Below, in pieces: positions 35,915 through 47,873 of a DNA stretch of 64,000 bases; within the stretch, counting starts at the first letter, position 1; every line of letters starts with the position of its first letter. Source of the DNA: Doryteuthis pealeii (Eukaryota; Mollusca; Cephalopoda; Myopsida; Loliginidae). Location of the stretch: contig CM042145.1 of assembly GCA_023376005.1 (NCBI GenBank), forward strand, positions 99,567,492 to 99,631,491, read 5' to 3'. The translations under genes were made by a program, and so were the position numbers. Under the pieces are notes generated by a model. That model was not told the origin of the DNA. It did not search any database and saw only the letters and a program-made list of their open reading frames with translations.

Positions 35915-36572
35915 ATTGTTTTATGACAGTAAGGACCTCCAAAACGTTTCTAAAAATTTAGAAAAACTTAAATTCATAAAATGAAATAAAGGGGTTGGTC
36001 GACCTAGTAAAAAAAAAATATTTCCCTTAATATATTTTAGGTAAAAACTATTTTAAACATAAATTCATCTAAAAGTGAATAAGTATTAAAATTTTCATGA
36101 AAATTTGACTCTTACTTAATTTTTCATAGAATTTTTTTAATTACTGTGACATAAGCAGTGACGTAGTTACAGACAAAAAGAGACCAAATCTCCATTATTA
36201 ATGGATGACTGTTTATCAAAATATTCTTATTGCAAGAGTTATTTGTTTTTAAAAGTTGTTTTAGTTTAAGCCATTGATTTTAGAAGAATCATAAAAGGCA
36301 GGACACCAATTTGAAATATCTTTAATCATGAACTTTCTGAAATTAAAGTTACCTGAGAATGCTAACAACAAAAAAAAACAATAAGTATTGTAATCAAGAA
36401 ATAATTAGAATGAAGCTTAGTTCAGTGTATATGATAAACTAATGGTTATTTAGATAATTGTCATTCCAACGATTATCTAAATAATTGTCACTGTTAAATT
36501 TTGGTTTGACAATTCAGATTGTCTTGTTTCTTTTTATCCAGTTAATCTAACTCATATCTTAGATTTGTATGG
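35915..36572. other. Intronic AT-rich DNA with one short palindrome
   Basis: A perfect 13-base inverted repeat at 36446-36458 and 36472-36484 ('ttatttagataat' and its complement). Nothing else recognised. Confidence 0.7.
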
Positions 36573-37070
36573 GGGCACTTGTGGTGTAACAGTTACTGTC
36601 GTAGGAAATGAATACTGCAAGACAAGTTCAAGTCCTGGACGAGGCTGTTTGTATTTTGCATAGCGCTACCCTTGGAAAAGGTATGAATATGTATCTAAAT
36701 AAATTTTTGGTACAACTGATTTTATATAGAAACTTATATAGTATCATACTTTATTCGGCTCGATCAATTATTTAAACACTAAAAGGGGGGGTCAAAGGAA
36801 ACCAAAAAAAACATTTAATACTCCATTTTAGTGTTGAAAATAGTTAATCGAGCCAAATAATGTATGATACTATTTCAGTTCCTATATAGAATATGTATCT
36901 CTATAGCTATGGATAAATAGTAGGACAGATTAGGCTCTTTAACATTGGTTAAGTCAATCAGTTATAGATAAGGAAAACTCTGAATTTAAACTCAATGTCA
37001 AACTCCACTTAAGAAATTGACCTTGTGTCATATCCTACTCATGCAGAAGGGTTGGGTAGATATACATAAC
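36573..37070 (+). repeat. SINE-A interrupted by a foldback element
   Basis: Head 'cttgtggtgtaacagttact' and 'aagttcaagtcctgg', first body part to 36684. It resumes at 36889 with 'ctatagctatggataaatag' and runs to 'gcagaagggttgggtagata'. Removing 36697-36900 and keeping one 'gaatatgtatct' restores a normal SINE-A order. Confidence 0.93.
36697..36888. mobile_element. 192-bp foldback element inside a SINE, 12-bp target duplication
   Basis: Flanked by the exact repeat 'gaatatgtatct' at 36685-36696 and 36889-36900. Inverted arms of about 65-70 bases (from 'tatatagaaact' near 36723 and its partner 'agttcctatata' near 36878, with 'agtatcatac' and 'ggctcgat' conserved on both sides). The central part has a G-run. 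About 27 bases at the left edge lie outside the palindrome and include 'aaatttttggtacaac', which also occurs near 22291. A 12-bp duplication is longer than TA or 8 bp, so the class is unclear. Confidence 0.8.
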
Positions 37071-37139
37071 TTAGATTTGAGTTGCTTTTCTTGTGAAAGA
37101 TAAGAATCGGTCATTTGTTCATCAATAATATCTAATGCA

Positions 37140-37575
37140 AATAACTAATTACAGTACCTGTGTCCAGTTGGTCACATCAAGCCCTAGCACCTATATGATT
37201 GTCCCAACCCTATTGCCCTTATGACAACCCCCAACCCTTTTTATCATATGGGTGCTAAAAATTGGTGGCTGATGGTCTTCATGCCCTGGGTATGACATTA
37301 AACACTATCTGATGGTGAGGGTGCACTTCTGGGGATCTGTGGAATGTAGAGTAAACCTTTATCACTATTGCTCCCATGTCCACTTTGACCCAGAGTGTTA
37401 GTACCTGTTTGGGTCCCATCTATTGGTTAAATAGAAAATTTGTTTACAAAAAAAAAAAAATTGAGTTTAAAAATTTTCTTCCAAACTATCACTACAAATC
37501 TATTTCAAAGCTTTGCCGGCATTAAATGACCCACTGCAGTTGATATGCCGTAAAACAAATCAAACAAACAATACC
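37140..37575 (+). repeat. Family E interspersed repeat, long copy with tail
   Basis: From 'gtcacatcaagccctagcac' and 'attgtcccaaccctattgcc' through 'gggtatgacattaaacacta', 'gtgttagtacctgtttgggt' and 'tctattggttaaatag' to the tail 'ttaaatgacccactgcagtt', 'gatatgcc' and (AAAC)n. Confidence 0.9.
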
Positions 37576-38570
37576 TGTGTAGGAAGATTAATATTTGTTA
37601 TTATTTTGAGTGAAACTTTGGATGCATTTGGGTCAGTTTTCTGTCTTAGAATTTTAATTTCTAAACAACATAACTGAAATTTCTAAACATGGCTCTAACA
37701 CATTGAAACATAATGTTTCGCTTGGATTTAGATAAAGATTCTGTTCCTCAGATTAATATAAACAACATTCTTTCAAATCTTGTATTCTTCAGCTGCTCAG
37801 ATATGTGGAATACAGAGCAGATGGCTGAAGAAGAAGAAAAAGACATATTTTATGTATAATTTAAGTAGTTGTGTTTATGTACAAACTTATAACTTAACTA
37901 TTTAAGATTGATATAGTTTCCCACTATTATATTGGTATTTTTTTAGAATTAAATTTTAGAGTTGGGTTGAAAGTATTATTTGAATAATAGCATGGTAATA
38001 AGTTTTTCACAGTACATTGACCCAAGTATTTTTACAATGTATATAATTGCAACTCTTACATGATTATCTTTGCTACCCATAGAGATATGAAAGTAAAGAG
38101 ACTGTTATGGTGGGAGAGGTGCACTGTCTCTCTACTCTCATATCATCATACTTACTCCTACCACTCATCAAGTTTCAGCATTTGGTGCCTCTCCCTCTCC
38201 CTCTCTCTCCGTCTCTCTCTCTCTCTCTCCATTGGCTTCTCCACTTAGAAGTAGCTTGTCTTGTTTTGGATGTTCTGTCACAATTTCCACTTTACTGTCT
38301 TCTGACTTGTCAGCATTTTGATAAAAACAGCCTGTTCTTGCAGACTTTAAATAGTTCTTAGTACAGTTGGAATGTGTTGCTGTCTTTCTTGTGCTTCTGT
38401 CACCACTTGATCCTCATTTTTTTTTTTTTTTTTTTTTTTTTAAACATTTCAACTATTTGTTTTACTTACTTTAATATATTTGCACTTTTCTTGTATACGC
38501 ATCACTTGTTTGAGATTCTCTTTTTAATGCCCTTTTTTTTCTTTTTTTTCTTTTTTTTCTTTTTTACATT
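37576..38570. repeat. Intronic DNA with a CT-rich stretch and poly-T
   Basis: (CT)n-rich 38184-38231, poly-T 38419-38441 and T-rich (TTTTTTTTC)n at 38530-38566. No exon recognised. Confidence 0.7.
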
Positions 38571-38715
38571 TGGTTGGTTGGTTGGATTTTACAGCATGTT
38601 AACCCATTGGGTCATTTTATGCTGAAGACGTTCTGCTCTACTCCTTCTTTAAAACACATTTTTAACAACAGGTGGCTCCATTTAGAGAGGGGGTCTTACC
38701 CCTCTGCAGAGGTGC
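38571..38715 (-). repeat. Family E fragment with (CCAA)n tail
   Basis: Plus strand 'ggttggttggttgg', 'acagcatgttaacccattgg', 'gtcattttatgctgaagacg', then 'gtcttacccctctgcagagg', shared with 46.35 kb. The middle of E is absent, so this is an internally deleted copy. Confidence 0.8.
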
Positions 38716-39289
38716 AGAGATTGGAGAGTGTGAGCGGTAGATTGAACTTTCCAATTTATTTGTATGTTAATTTTCAGCAGCTAACGGTTGGCTTATATAT
38801 AAGACAAGTCAGTTTTTGACTTAAATGCAAATTTTAGCAAAATTATTTTAATGTTTATTTATTTATTTATTTATTTTTTTAAATTCTGCAGTCATATTTA
38901 TTTTTTTTATTTAATTTGTTTTGCAAACTAACTTTCTTCCTGATCACAATTAGCTACTCAGAGTTCAATAGGTGACCCAATGGTTTTCTTTGTCTAGTAT
39001 ATTTGAAATCCTGAAAGGATTTCTGTATGTCTGTAATTTGCTTTAATATTTTGGGATTCATGAGTTGTGAATCAAAAAAAGTTTTTAAACCTTTGAAAAC
39101 TTGTATTAGAAAGTGTTTGTTTTTTTGTCAAAGCCTTTTAATGGCTAGTCTTTGAAATAAAGCATGAGATGAGAGTAGTTCTCATACAAAGTTTCAAGAT
39201 TGGCTTGGTATATAGTTTATAGGTATAGGTAGCAAACAGAGGAAATAAGTTGAAAAAAACAAAAAAAAATTCAATACCCATAAAATGAA

Positions 39290-39355
39290 TGAAACAAAAT
39301 GTCTTTGGCATGAAATAAACCAACAAGGGTTGACATGCCATAACATTCAACCAAT
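39290..39355 (+). repeat. Family E 3' tail fragment
   Basis: 'tgaaataaaccaacaagggt', 'tgacatgccataac', 'attcaaccaa'. Confidence 0.75.
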
Positions 39356-39710
39356 AGAGGAGTGAATTACCTATAGATTACACAGTCATAGGTGCTTTTT
39401 GCATACAATTACTCCTCACCTCACTGAAGTTTGCCTTAAAACTTGTACTAATCTTAACATGTACAGTGTACACTCCTCTTTTTAAATGAGTCAAATGAGA
39501 AATAGAGGAACATATGTGACAGGCTTGCTGAAATATTGTTAATTTGGTAGATTATAATTTTAAATCGATAAGTCTTACTTTCTATGCACTTTTTGTTTTA
39601 TCAAATGTGTATTATATGAATAATTTATTATAATGTAACCTTTTAATTGTAACAGGTATTTCTAATTTCCAAGAAATATATCAGTTGATTTTTCATCTGC
39701 ATACATCTCT
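39356..39710. other. Intronic DNA, nothing recognised
   Basis: No family or exon recognised. Confidence 0.6.
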
Positions 39711-40020
39711 TTCTCACTCCCTCCCTCTTTCATTCTTTCTCACTCCCTCCCTCTCTCTATTTCTTGCTCTCCCTCCCTCTCTCTATTTCTTGCTCTCTCT
39801 CTCTCTCTCTTCCTCTCTTTCCCTCTCTCCCTCTTTCCTCTCTTTCCCTCTCTCTCTCTCCTCTCTCCTCTCCTCTCTCCTCTCTCCTCTCCTCTCTCCT
39901 CTCTCCCTCTCTCTCTATATATATTCTGTGTGTGTGTGTGTATATATATATCCCCTCTTTCTCGCTACCTTGATCATGCCTTCTCTCTCTATCTATCTAT
40001 CTATCTACAATCTACAATCT
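39711..40020. repeat. Long pyrimidine tract and linked microsatellites
   Basis: About 210 bases of nearly pure C/T on plus (CTCT, CCCT, CTCTC units), then (TA), (TG), (TA), and (CTAT)n near 39990-40010. Could form triplex-type structures; gives spurious Ser/Leu frames. Confidence 0.95.
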
Positions 40021-41682
40021 ACTTTCTGTCAACCATAACACTTCTAACACTGCATATTGCTCCAACTTTTGCAATTCAGGTGTTTAAAAATCATCCCATT
40101 CAAATGCCTTTACTTTCTAAAAACTAAAAAATGTTAAATATTCTGTTAGGTGATATATATATATATATATATCATCTAAGATGATATAACTTAATTAGTA
40201 AATGGATCTGTTCTGTACAATCTTCACAGTTGGCATGCAAGGCTTTTAATATGAATTAGAATGTTGTTTACTCCCTGATATATAAATTGTAGCAGTATTT
40301 ATCATTGTAACAGATGCCTTATATTTAGAAAAGAAAGTTGCAAACTGAAGCATCCAAGATGGCATGCATGGGTTGTATGTTTTTCTTTCCATTCAGCTAT
40401 ACACCTTTAAGCTAGTTACACCCGTAGTTGATTAGAACACAGAGTTGCTTTATTCATCTGTCTCAAAGTGGATGTCTCTCTCTCTCTCTCTCTTATGGCT
40501 CAGATGTTTGGGTTTTTTTTTTTTGTTTGTTTTATTGGAGTTTTTTTTGGTTTTTTTTTTGGTTTTTGGTTTTTTTTAGAATGTTAACTTGTAAAAAGAA
40601 CTGTTCATGGCAAACAGTAAATATTTGCGTAGCTATGAGTATTAGTGTTATATAATCATCTGTGGCCCATATTGCATGGGAAAATAATTTGTTCTTCTGT
40701 ATACTAAAACATGGGGGGGGGTAATCATAAATTATAGAGAAAATAAAGGGAATTATATTATGATTAACCCTTTCACAGACAGATAATTTTTTTTTAATGT
40801 TAATGGTCAAATTATTTTCAGAAAATTTTCAAAATAGAGACTTTAAATGTCAATTAATCTATTAATAATGAAGATTAGGTCTCTATTTGTCTGTAACCTA
40901 AACTACTTCACTGCTTATGTCACATTACCCCCAAATCGTCATAACATAGAATAAATACTCAAAATTTGAGCATAGATGGTCCTCATTGTTTTTTAAAACA
41001 AATTTTGATGAATACATGCCTGATGTTGTATAATTATATATAGTTTGTTTTATTTTGATATATATTTAAACTTATCAGAACTAAGTTTCCATTTCAAATT
41101 ATTTTATTTTTTTTACTCCTTTCAATAAATTTGATTTTACTCACTTATGGTACGAACTCTGACATTGAATTTTTAACTCCCACCCCCTCAGGAAATATCT
41201 TTCAATTTAAAAAAAAAAATTTTTCTATCTTTTTTCTTTCTTTCTTTCTTTTTTTCCTTTTTTCTAGTCATATATAAAAAAAAATGAATAAACAAAGCAT
41301 GTTAATTTGATCATCAATTGTGTGTCATAGTACAACTGTATGAAAACAATACATATGCATTAACATTGAATTGGTCAATGAGAAGCCAATATGAAAATAC
41401 CTTACATTAAACTACAACAAAAATGTTGCTCTGACTGTGTACCATTGCAGCAACAATGGTGATCTGCCTACTAAAGAGTTAAGACATTTTTTTTTTTAAA
41501 TTCAAATCTGAATTTTTGTTCTCTATATCTACAATCATATATGTCATTATAATTCTTTATACACTCAATAAAACTTTATTCCTTTATAAAGGTTGGAAGT
41601 TTTGGATTTTTTTCTTAATATTTTTAGTTTTGCCTAAGATTAAAAGTAATTTTAGTTCTAGACATTTTCTTAATTCAGTATT
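40021..41682. other. Intronic DNA with simple repeats
   Basis: (TA)n at 40153-40173, (CT)n near 40474-40493, T/G-rich 40512-40577 and (TTTC)n near 41232-41250. An old repeat at about 40870-41000 resembles 14805-14935. No exon. Confidence 0.5.
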
Positions 41683-41975
41683 TGAGGTGCTCATGTTGTA
41701 ATGGTTATCATCATAGGAAATGTACACTGCAACTTTAGTTCAAACTGTGGACGAGGCTGTTTTGATTTCATATAGCACTAATACACTTGGGAAAGGTATG
41801 AATTTAATTATTCTCTCTCCAACTATGAGTTGGGCAGATTGGGTGGTTTAACCTTGATATGGCAACCGCTTTAGGAGAAAGAAAATTCTGAGTTCAAACG
41901 TGTTAAACTCTATGTAAAAATTGACCTAGTGTCACATCCTATTTGTGCATAGGGTTTGGGTAGATACATTCAATA
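41683..41975 (+). repeat. SINE-A, full length
   Basis: 'gaggtgctcatgttgtaatg' (A box), 'tagttcaaactgtggacgag' (B box region), 'cttgggaaaggtatgaattt', 'attgacctagtgtcacatcc', 'gggtttgggtagata'. Confidence 0.93.
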
Positions 41976-42537
41976 CTTGAGCATATACTCTTATAAAACT
42001 TGGGTACATGCCAACACCTTTTTTTTTTTTTTTTTTCTTTTTTTTTTTTAAATTAAGAATTACAGATAAAATAATCCTTCAATGATTTATAGCCTATTTT
42101 CTTTTTAATGGCAAACACAATTGATGTGTTTTCTAAGCAACACACTTGCAATTTATATTACAAAGGTCACCTGCTGGAGAGGGCGTGGAGTAGTAATTTC
42201 CTGCCTCATGTCTATCTACTGTGGCCATAAATGTAGTAGTATATGACTAGGCCCCATAGTGATTTGTTTTGGTTTTTGGTTTGTTTTTTGTTTTTTTTGT
42301 TCTGTTTTTTTTTTTTTGTTTTTTGTTCTTTACCCTCTTACTTGATAAGGTTTTATGAATGACCAGTGAATTTTGTATAATGATAGTTGAGTTTTCTAGA
42401 TTATTCAAACAAATATCAGAAGAACTTGGACTTGCCTAGGATACAAATGATGTGTACTAAAGCACATTTTTTGTACAAATATATTCTATTTTCTTAACTT
42501 TATTACAAAAATGTTCACTGCCTGCCAATTGAAGCGG
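41976..42537. other. Intronic DNA, T/G-rich runs
   Basis: T-rich 42019-42049 and 42265-42330. No family recognised. Confidence 0.6.
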
Positions 42538-42914
42538 AGAGGACTCCTCCAAATAGCAATTCTATTTAGTTTCTGGACAAATTAGACCTTCATGATCATT
42601 TTTAAGCTAAAAGTGTTTGTCACCTCCCAAGAGCAGCGTGTGGGTCTGCTGTACCTATCCCCCACATTCTGCCACCCTTCAACTTTAAAACACTCCTTGA
42701 GGTCAAAGGAGTTCACTTGCCAATTTTCATTTACTCACTTTCTGAGTAATCTTTTTCCAAGAAGTTCCATCCACTTTCCCACCCTCTACAAGTAGGAAGG
42801 CACCCTCCTGACTACTAATTTTATTTTATTTTTGAACAAATTAGACCTTATTGTTCAATTTTAAACTAAAATGTTCCAAGCCACTATGGAAGCAAAAGGA
42901 TGGGGTGTGGGTCT

Positions 42915-42965
<51 letters not shown>

Positions 42966-43075
42966 CCTTTCCAGTTAATAAATTCCATTAAAACACTCTT
43001 CAAAGTGAAAGGAGTTTACATGCCAAATTTCAAGATTCGCCCATTATTCTCAGAATCCATAAGTAAAACCAACAC
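42538..43075 (+). repeat. Tandem duplication, period about 259 bases, with long poly-T in unit 2
   Basis: 'aaattagacc' at 42579 and 42838, 'gtgtgggtct' at about 42638 and 42904, 'aaaacactcctt' and 'aaaacactcttc', 'aaaggagtt' in both. Unit 2 holds a T run of about 49 bases (42917-42965) where unit 1 has 'gctgtacctatcccccacat'. Confidence 0.85.
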
Positions 43076-43154
43076 ACGCATTTTAAAGGTTAAAGTACTT
43101 ACTAATCTTCAGCTATCTAAAGAAAACAATTGGCTTTACATTATCCACATAGAG

Positions 43155-43402
43155 GTAGTAAAAGTAAAGTTGGCAGAGTAGCCTATTGTCAGTATCAACC
43201 GGACAGCGAGGGAATCTATCCCCTTCTCGCTAGCACTAGACCAGGGAGATAGTTTTTGCTGGGGTAGAGCACCACACATACCGTCAGCTGCCCACTTTAC
43301 CACACAGATCAGATTACTCAAGCTGCGCAACTCATATGCTGAGTTGGCGTAGACCAATATTGAACCCGGAATCTTGCAATTCCCAGCTGAATTAAAGTGA
43401 CC
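43155..43402 (-). repeat. SINE-D, full length
   Basis: 'aaagtaaagttggcagagta', 'gtcagtatcaaccggacagc', 'gagttggcgtagaccaatat', 'tgaacccggaatcttgc'. Confidence 0.92.
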
Positions 43403-43588
43403 CCCTAAATGTATCAAAAACATTCAATTTTACTATTTACTTTGTAATACTCTGGAAATTTTTTGTTAAAAACTTGTTTCCTGTTGACTTACAAATTTTC
43501 AGCCCAATCAAATTCATTCTTACATTTATTTTTTTTATTTTAATAGCTAATTGAATCTTTTTTATATAGTCAATTTGATGAGTACTAA

Positions 43589-43590
<2 letters not shown>

Positions 43591-43646
<56 letters not shown>

Positions 43647-43926
43647 CAATCCCCTCTACAGAAGAAGGATGTGACGCAAGCTCATTTTCTTAAGCAGTTT
43701 AACAGGTTTGAATTCAGTTTTCCTTTTCCTAGACTGGTTGTCTAACCAAGGTTAAATAGCCCAGCCCACCCTATTATTTACCCATAGCTGGAGGGAGAAT
43801 AGTTGGATTATACCTTTCCCAAGGGTATTAGCACTATGTGAAATGCAAACGGCCTCATCTAGGATTTGAATACGTCTCATCATGTCCATTTCCTATGATA
43901 GTAACCATTACCCCCCACACGTGCCT
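43591..43926 (-). repeat. SINE-A with (TA)n tail
   Basis: (TA)n at 43591-43640 leads straight into 'caccaatcccctctacagaa'. The head ends with 'gtaaccattaccccccacac', 'gtgcctc'. Full length. Confidence 0.95.
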
Positions 43927-44205
43927 CTTTTTACCAACCCCTCTGCGAGTAGGATGTGACACAGGGTCAATTTCTTAAGCAAAGTTTAACCGGTTTGAAT
44001 TCAGAAATTTCCTTCTAGACTGCCTAACCAAGGTTTAAGAGACCAGTCTGCTCTATAATTTACCCATAGTTGGAGGGAGAATAGTTGGATTCATACCTTT
44101 CTCAAAGGTATTAGCGCTATGTGAAATGCAAACAGCGTCATCCAGGATTTGAACTTGTGTCTATTTCCTACAAAAGTAACCATTACTCCACACTAAGAAT
44201 ATAAA
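43927..44205 (-). repeat. SINE-A, second head-to-tail copy
   Basis: Begins 'accaacccctctgcgagtag' directly after the previous copy and ends 'gtaaccattactccacacta'. Both copies share 'catagttggagggagaatag'-type sequence. Confidence 0.93.
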
Positions 44206-44937
44206 GCATCACTTTTAGACTAACTTTTTTTCTTTTTAATAAGCCTTAGCCTTTTTACATCTTTAGCCACCAGTAGCAATATAAAAAGTGAAATCTATAG
44301 GAAAGGTTGCTAGATGTTCAACTGGAAAAGTATTATCGCTAAGGTAAAGAATGCCATAAAATTCCCTAGCATTTTATTTATAGATTATAAAATTTATACA
44401 TGAATTGATTTTGATTTTTTAATATAAGGAGTGTGTGCATTTTGTTGTTTTTAGCTTGTTTTATTCATACAAGTCTATTAGCTCTTGATTTTATCATAGA
44501 TATTTTAAAGCATAGACCAGTATGATAAGCATGTCTCATCAAATACAAATTTTGAAATATTTCTCTCCCCAAATGTGACGACCTTACATTTTGTAACAAT
44601 ATTAGAGTATGTGAATCTCAAGAGCATATAAAAGGTATACTTATTCTGTTTAATGAAAGTCATTAAAAATGCTAATGTTGTTGTAAAACTATAAAATATA
44701 TTATTTAGATGACTACTCATAGGCTGTAACTGGTAAATCTTATGGGGTTTTTTTTAATACTCAATTAACTGGATAATATACTATAATGAAATTTATCTCG
44801 GATTAAATCTATCAAGAACTTATAAATAAAGGAATAACATTATTTAAAGAATCTTAAAATAAAGATTTAGTTGTTCACTCAAATCCTTGATATAATCCAC
44901 TTCATATTTGAATAGTTTACTTTTGCGTCTATTTTTA
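44206..44937. other. Intronic DNA, nothing recognised
   Basis: No family or exon recognised. Confidence 0.6.
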
Positions 44938-45492
44938 GTACTAGCTGCAGTACCCAGGTAATACCTTGGAAAGGTGAGGTTTATTCGCAGTTTCATGCTA
45001 GATTTTCAGGTGTGCTAGGTGTGTTTATGGCACTGGTTATACACAGACAGATAGAAATTGTCATTTATGTAGTAGATAACACATAAATTGTTCAAATTGA
45101 TAAAAACTTTAGTTTTGCATTTTTAATTAAATTAGGGAAGTAAAGAAAGTCATGTTATTTCACAAAAAATATTTATTTTAATGTAAAATTCACTTAAATA
45201 TTACCCGTTATTTTTATTTTTTTTTTTTTTTTTTTTTTTTTATGATTCCTCTTGCTGTCATTTATTTTAAAATACTATTACTCCCCTTCCACTTCTCTCA
45301 ATGAAACATCTCTGTCCTCTCCCATTGTAAAGATGTCCCCAAGAATTTGAATATGGATTTTTATTGAAATCCAATTAGCCAGTCCTGTTTCTGAATATTA
45401 GCTTAACGTGTGTAAAATTTCATCATTATTGCATCACGAGTGTAGATGCCAACTGGTAATACAGACACAGAAATTGCCATTTATATAGTAGA
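44938..45492 (+). repeat. Family F repeat, long copy
   Basis: Start 'ctagctgcagtacccaggta', then near-identical ends at 45048-45077 ('acagacagatagaaattgtc') and 45460-45490 ('acagacacagaaattgccat', 'ttatatagtagata'). Resembles the 3' end of LINE elements that finish in ACAGACAGA-type tails. Poly-T at 45218-45241 lies inside. Confidence 0.6.
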
Positions 45493-45824
45493 TAAATCTA
45501 ATGATTGATCTTGATTTAATTTTTAATCTGCATGGTTTCTCAAAATAAGCCATTCCCATTTTTTTTGAGCAGTAGAATTTCATATGTTCCTTGACAACAA
45601 TTGTTGCACCTGTTTTCTTATTTTAAAACATATATATCAGAATATTTCCATGTTCTTGATTAGACTGATTGATTTTAATGTCATTTCAAACCGCCTAGAG
45701 GTTTGGGAATAGTGTTCATCGTATGTTCATATTTACATTTTTGTGTAGTTGTCTCTTGAATATAAATGATTTTTAAACAGATCTGGCCCATAGATGGTAC
45801 CTTAACATGTACTTTCAGTCTGGG
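45493..45824. other. Intronic DNA, nothing recognised
   Basis: No family recognised. Confidence 0.55.
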
Positions 45825-46470
45825 CCAGAATGGTTTGTTGGATTTTATGGCATGTCAACCATTGTTGGGTTATTTTATGCTGAAGATGTTTTATTTTATT
45901 CATTGTTGATGGGTATTCAATTTTTTTTAAATCATTTTTTTCGAATCAACCCATAGATGGGACCCTAGCAGATACTACCACTCCAGATCATAGTGGACCT
46001 GGGAGTAATGGTGATGAAGGGATACGCCACATTCCCCAGAGCTCTAGAATTGGAACCACCATCAGATAATCTAACGTCATACCCAAGACATTGACTCTCA
46101 GCCACCACCTTCTAGCTCATTTGATAAAAAGGGCTTTGGTTTGCCATAAGGGCAATAGGGTTGGGACAATCATGTAAGTGCTAGGGCTTGATGTGACCAG
46201 CCGATTGATCGGAGGGGGACTCTCCACGCACCCATCTAGCCTAAGTAAGAGTTAAAATGGAGTTTGCATGCCTTGGACTGCTCAGCCACCAGGGTTCCAT
46301 CCGCATTGCATCACAGGTCACCACCCACAACCAACAGGTGGCCCCATTGGGGGTCTTACCCCTCTGCAGAGGTGCAGTCAATGTATTGTTAAGCCTCAGC
46401 CGACAGGGTTACTGGGTCAGAATGAACCTGGGAGTAATGGTAATAAAGGGTTATTCCACATTCCCAAGAA
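45825..46470 (-). repeat. Family E, longest copy
   Basis: Plus strand begins with the tail ('ggcatgtcaaccattgttgg'). Then come 'caacccatagatgggaccct', 'tactaccactccagatcata', 'atcagataatctaacgtcat', 'ggcaatagggttgggacaat', 'gtgctagggcttgatgtgac', and a 5' part, 'ccaacaggtggccccattgg', 'gggtcttacccctctgcaga', rarely seen elsewhere. The open frames at 46257-46595 are inside it and show no domain. Confidence 0.88.
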
Positions 46471-47559
46471 CACGAGCTTCGCCATCAGATTCAGTTCTTT
46501 TGTTTGTTTTGTTTTTATCTCTCTACACAGCATATTCTAAGCCCCGGGTTTCCTTTAGTGATACTTTAAAATCTGATTTATATGAGTGTATTTAATATTT
46601 TCTAAATAGAACATATATATACTTTGTATAGCCAAAGATTTTCCATAAATATGTGTACTGTTTCGTTAAAAATGTTAAATATTTTGCCATGCATGAAGTT
46701 CTCATTTTTTATGAATTGCTTTGTATTAGATTGTTTGGGAAATAATTTTATATTTAGATGTGTAATAAAATCAACGACTATTTTTGCAAACAACCTAATA
46801 GTTTAATTTATTGCTTATCTGTTTACCTATTATCTCAATGAAAAGAAATTTGATTGCTATTTCAGATATCTACAAATTATTTAGTTCTGTTCTGATATAT
46901 CTAGGACTTGAAATATCTAATTCAACATTCTTTCCTTCTTTTACTCAGTGTTATTCATTCAAATATTATAAATTTAAATTAATTTGTTCAAAAGTATACA
47001 GTACTGTATAATCCTTTTAAACTGAAGCAAATATCATTATCCCTATCTTCAAGAGATACTTTAAAATCTGATTTATATGAAAAATAAAAAATTCTAAAAA
47101 AGTAAAGATGATTTAGAAATAAAATTACAAGTTTCACTTTAAGACTATTGTATTGTCCATTTAAAATAAATGCTGTCCTAATTTGTAACTGTTTTTAGTT
47201 TCATGTATAACTATTTCTTTTCTCCTTCTTTGTATAGCAAGCAGTTAGCCTGTATGCTACTGTAACATAACCTGCATAGATCTTATTTCAAATCCTTACT
47301 AAACTTCTAAATTTCCTATGATTATACTTACCATTCAGGATTTACTTTTTTACTTTTTCTGAACAAGTATATATGGTTTTTATTGGAAATTGAGGTGTGA
47401 TAAGTTTTAAAAATTAAATGTAAAGTTGATCATACTATTTCTTTCAAGGAAGTTTATAATTTTTCTTTCCATTTAAACACTAGATAATCTGAAATTTTAA
47501 CAAATAAATTGGTTCTAGTAAGATTTAAATTGTAGATTAGGGTGTTTAAGGTTTCTATT
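46471..47559. other. Intronic DNA, nothing recognised
   Basis: The phrase 'gatactttaaaatctgattt', 'atatga' occurs at about 46560 and 47055, a short direct repeat. No exon. Confidence 0.55.
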
Positions 47560-47873
47560 ACTAGAAGTGGCTACCCAGCATTACCTGGGTAGAGAGGAGA
47601 GCCTGGTGTATTGATTTGTTTACTTTTGAGATTTACAAATAATGGACATTTTTAAGTAGAATTTCAATGCTATTTCTATGTATACATTAATTTTTAAATA
47701 TCTTAGAATCTAAATAAAATCTTCATGCTTTTTTAACAAAAAGCAAGAACCAGTGATATTTTAATGTGTATATATATATATATTTACTTTATCATTAATT
47801 GTTTTATATTCATAGTTTCATCCGTACATACATGCATACATACACTCCAACTACCCTGTATATATGTATAGAT
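47560..47873. repeat. Family F repeat, split by a hAT element
   Basis: 'ggctacccagcattacctgg', 'gtagagagg', to 'ctgtatatatgtatagat'. It continues after the hAT insertion as 'agataaca', matching the end of the 27163 copy. Confidence 0.7.

Noticed and set aside
46257..46595. 112-codon plus frame as a gene
   Set aside because: It lies antisense in the family E repeat and has no domain.
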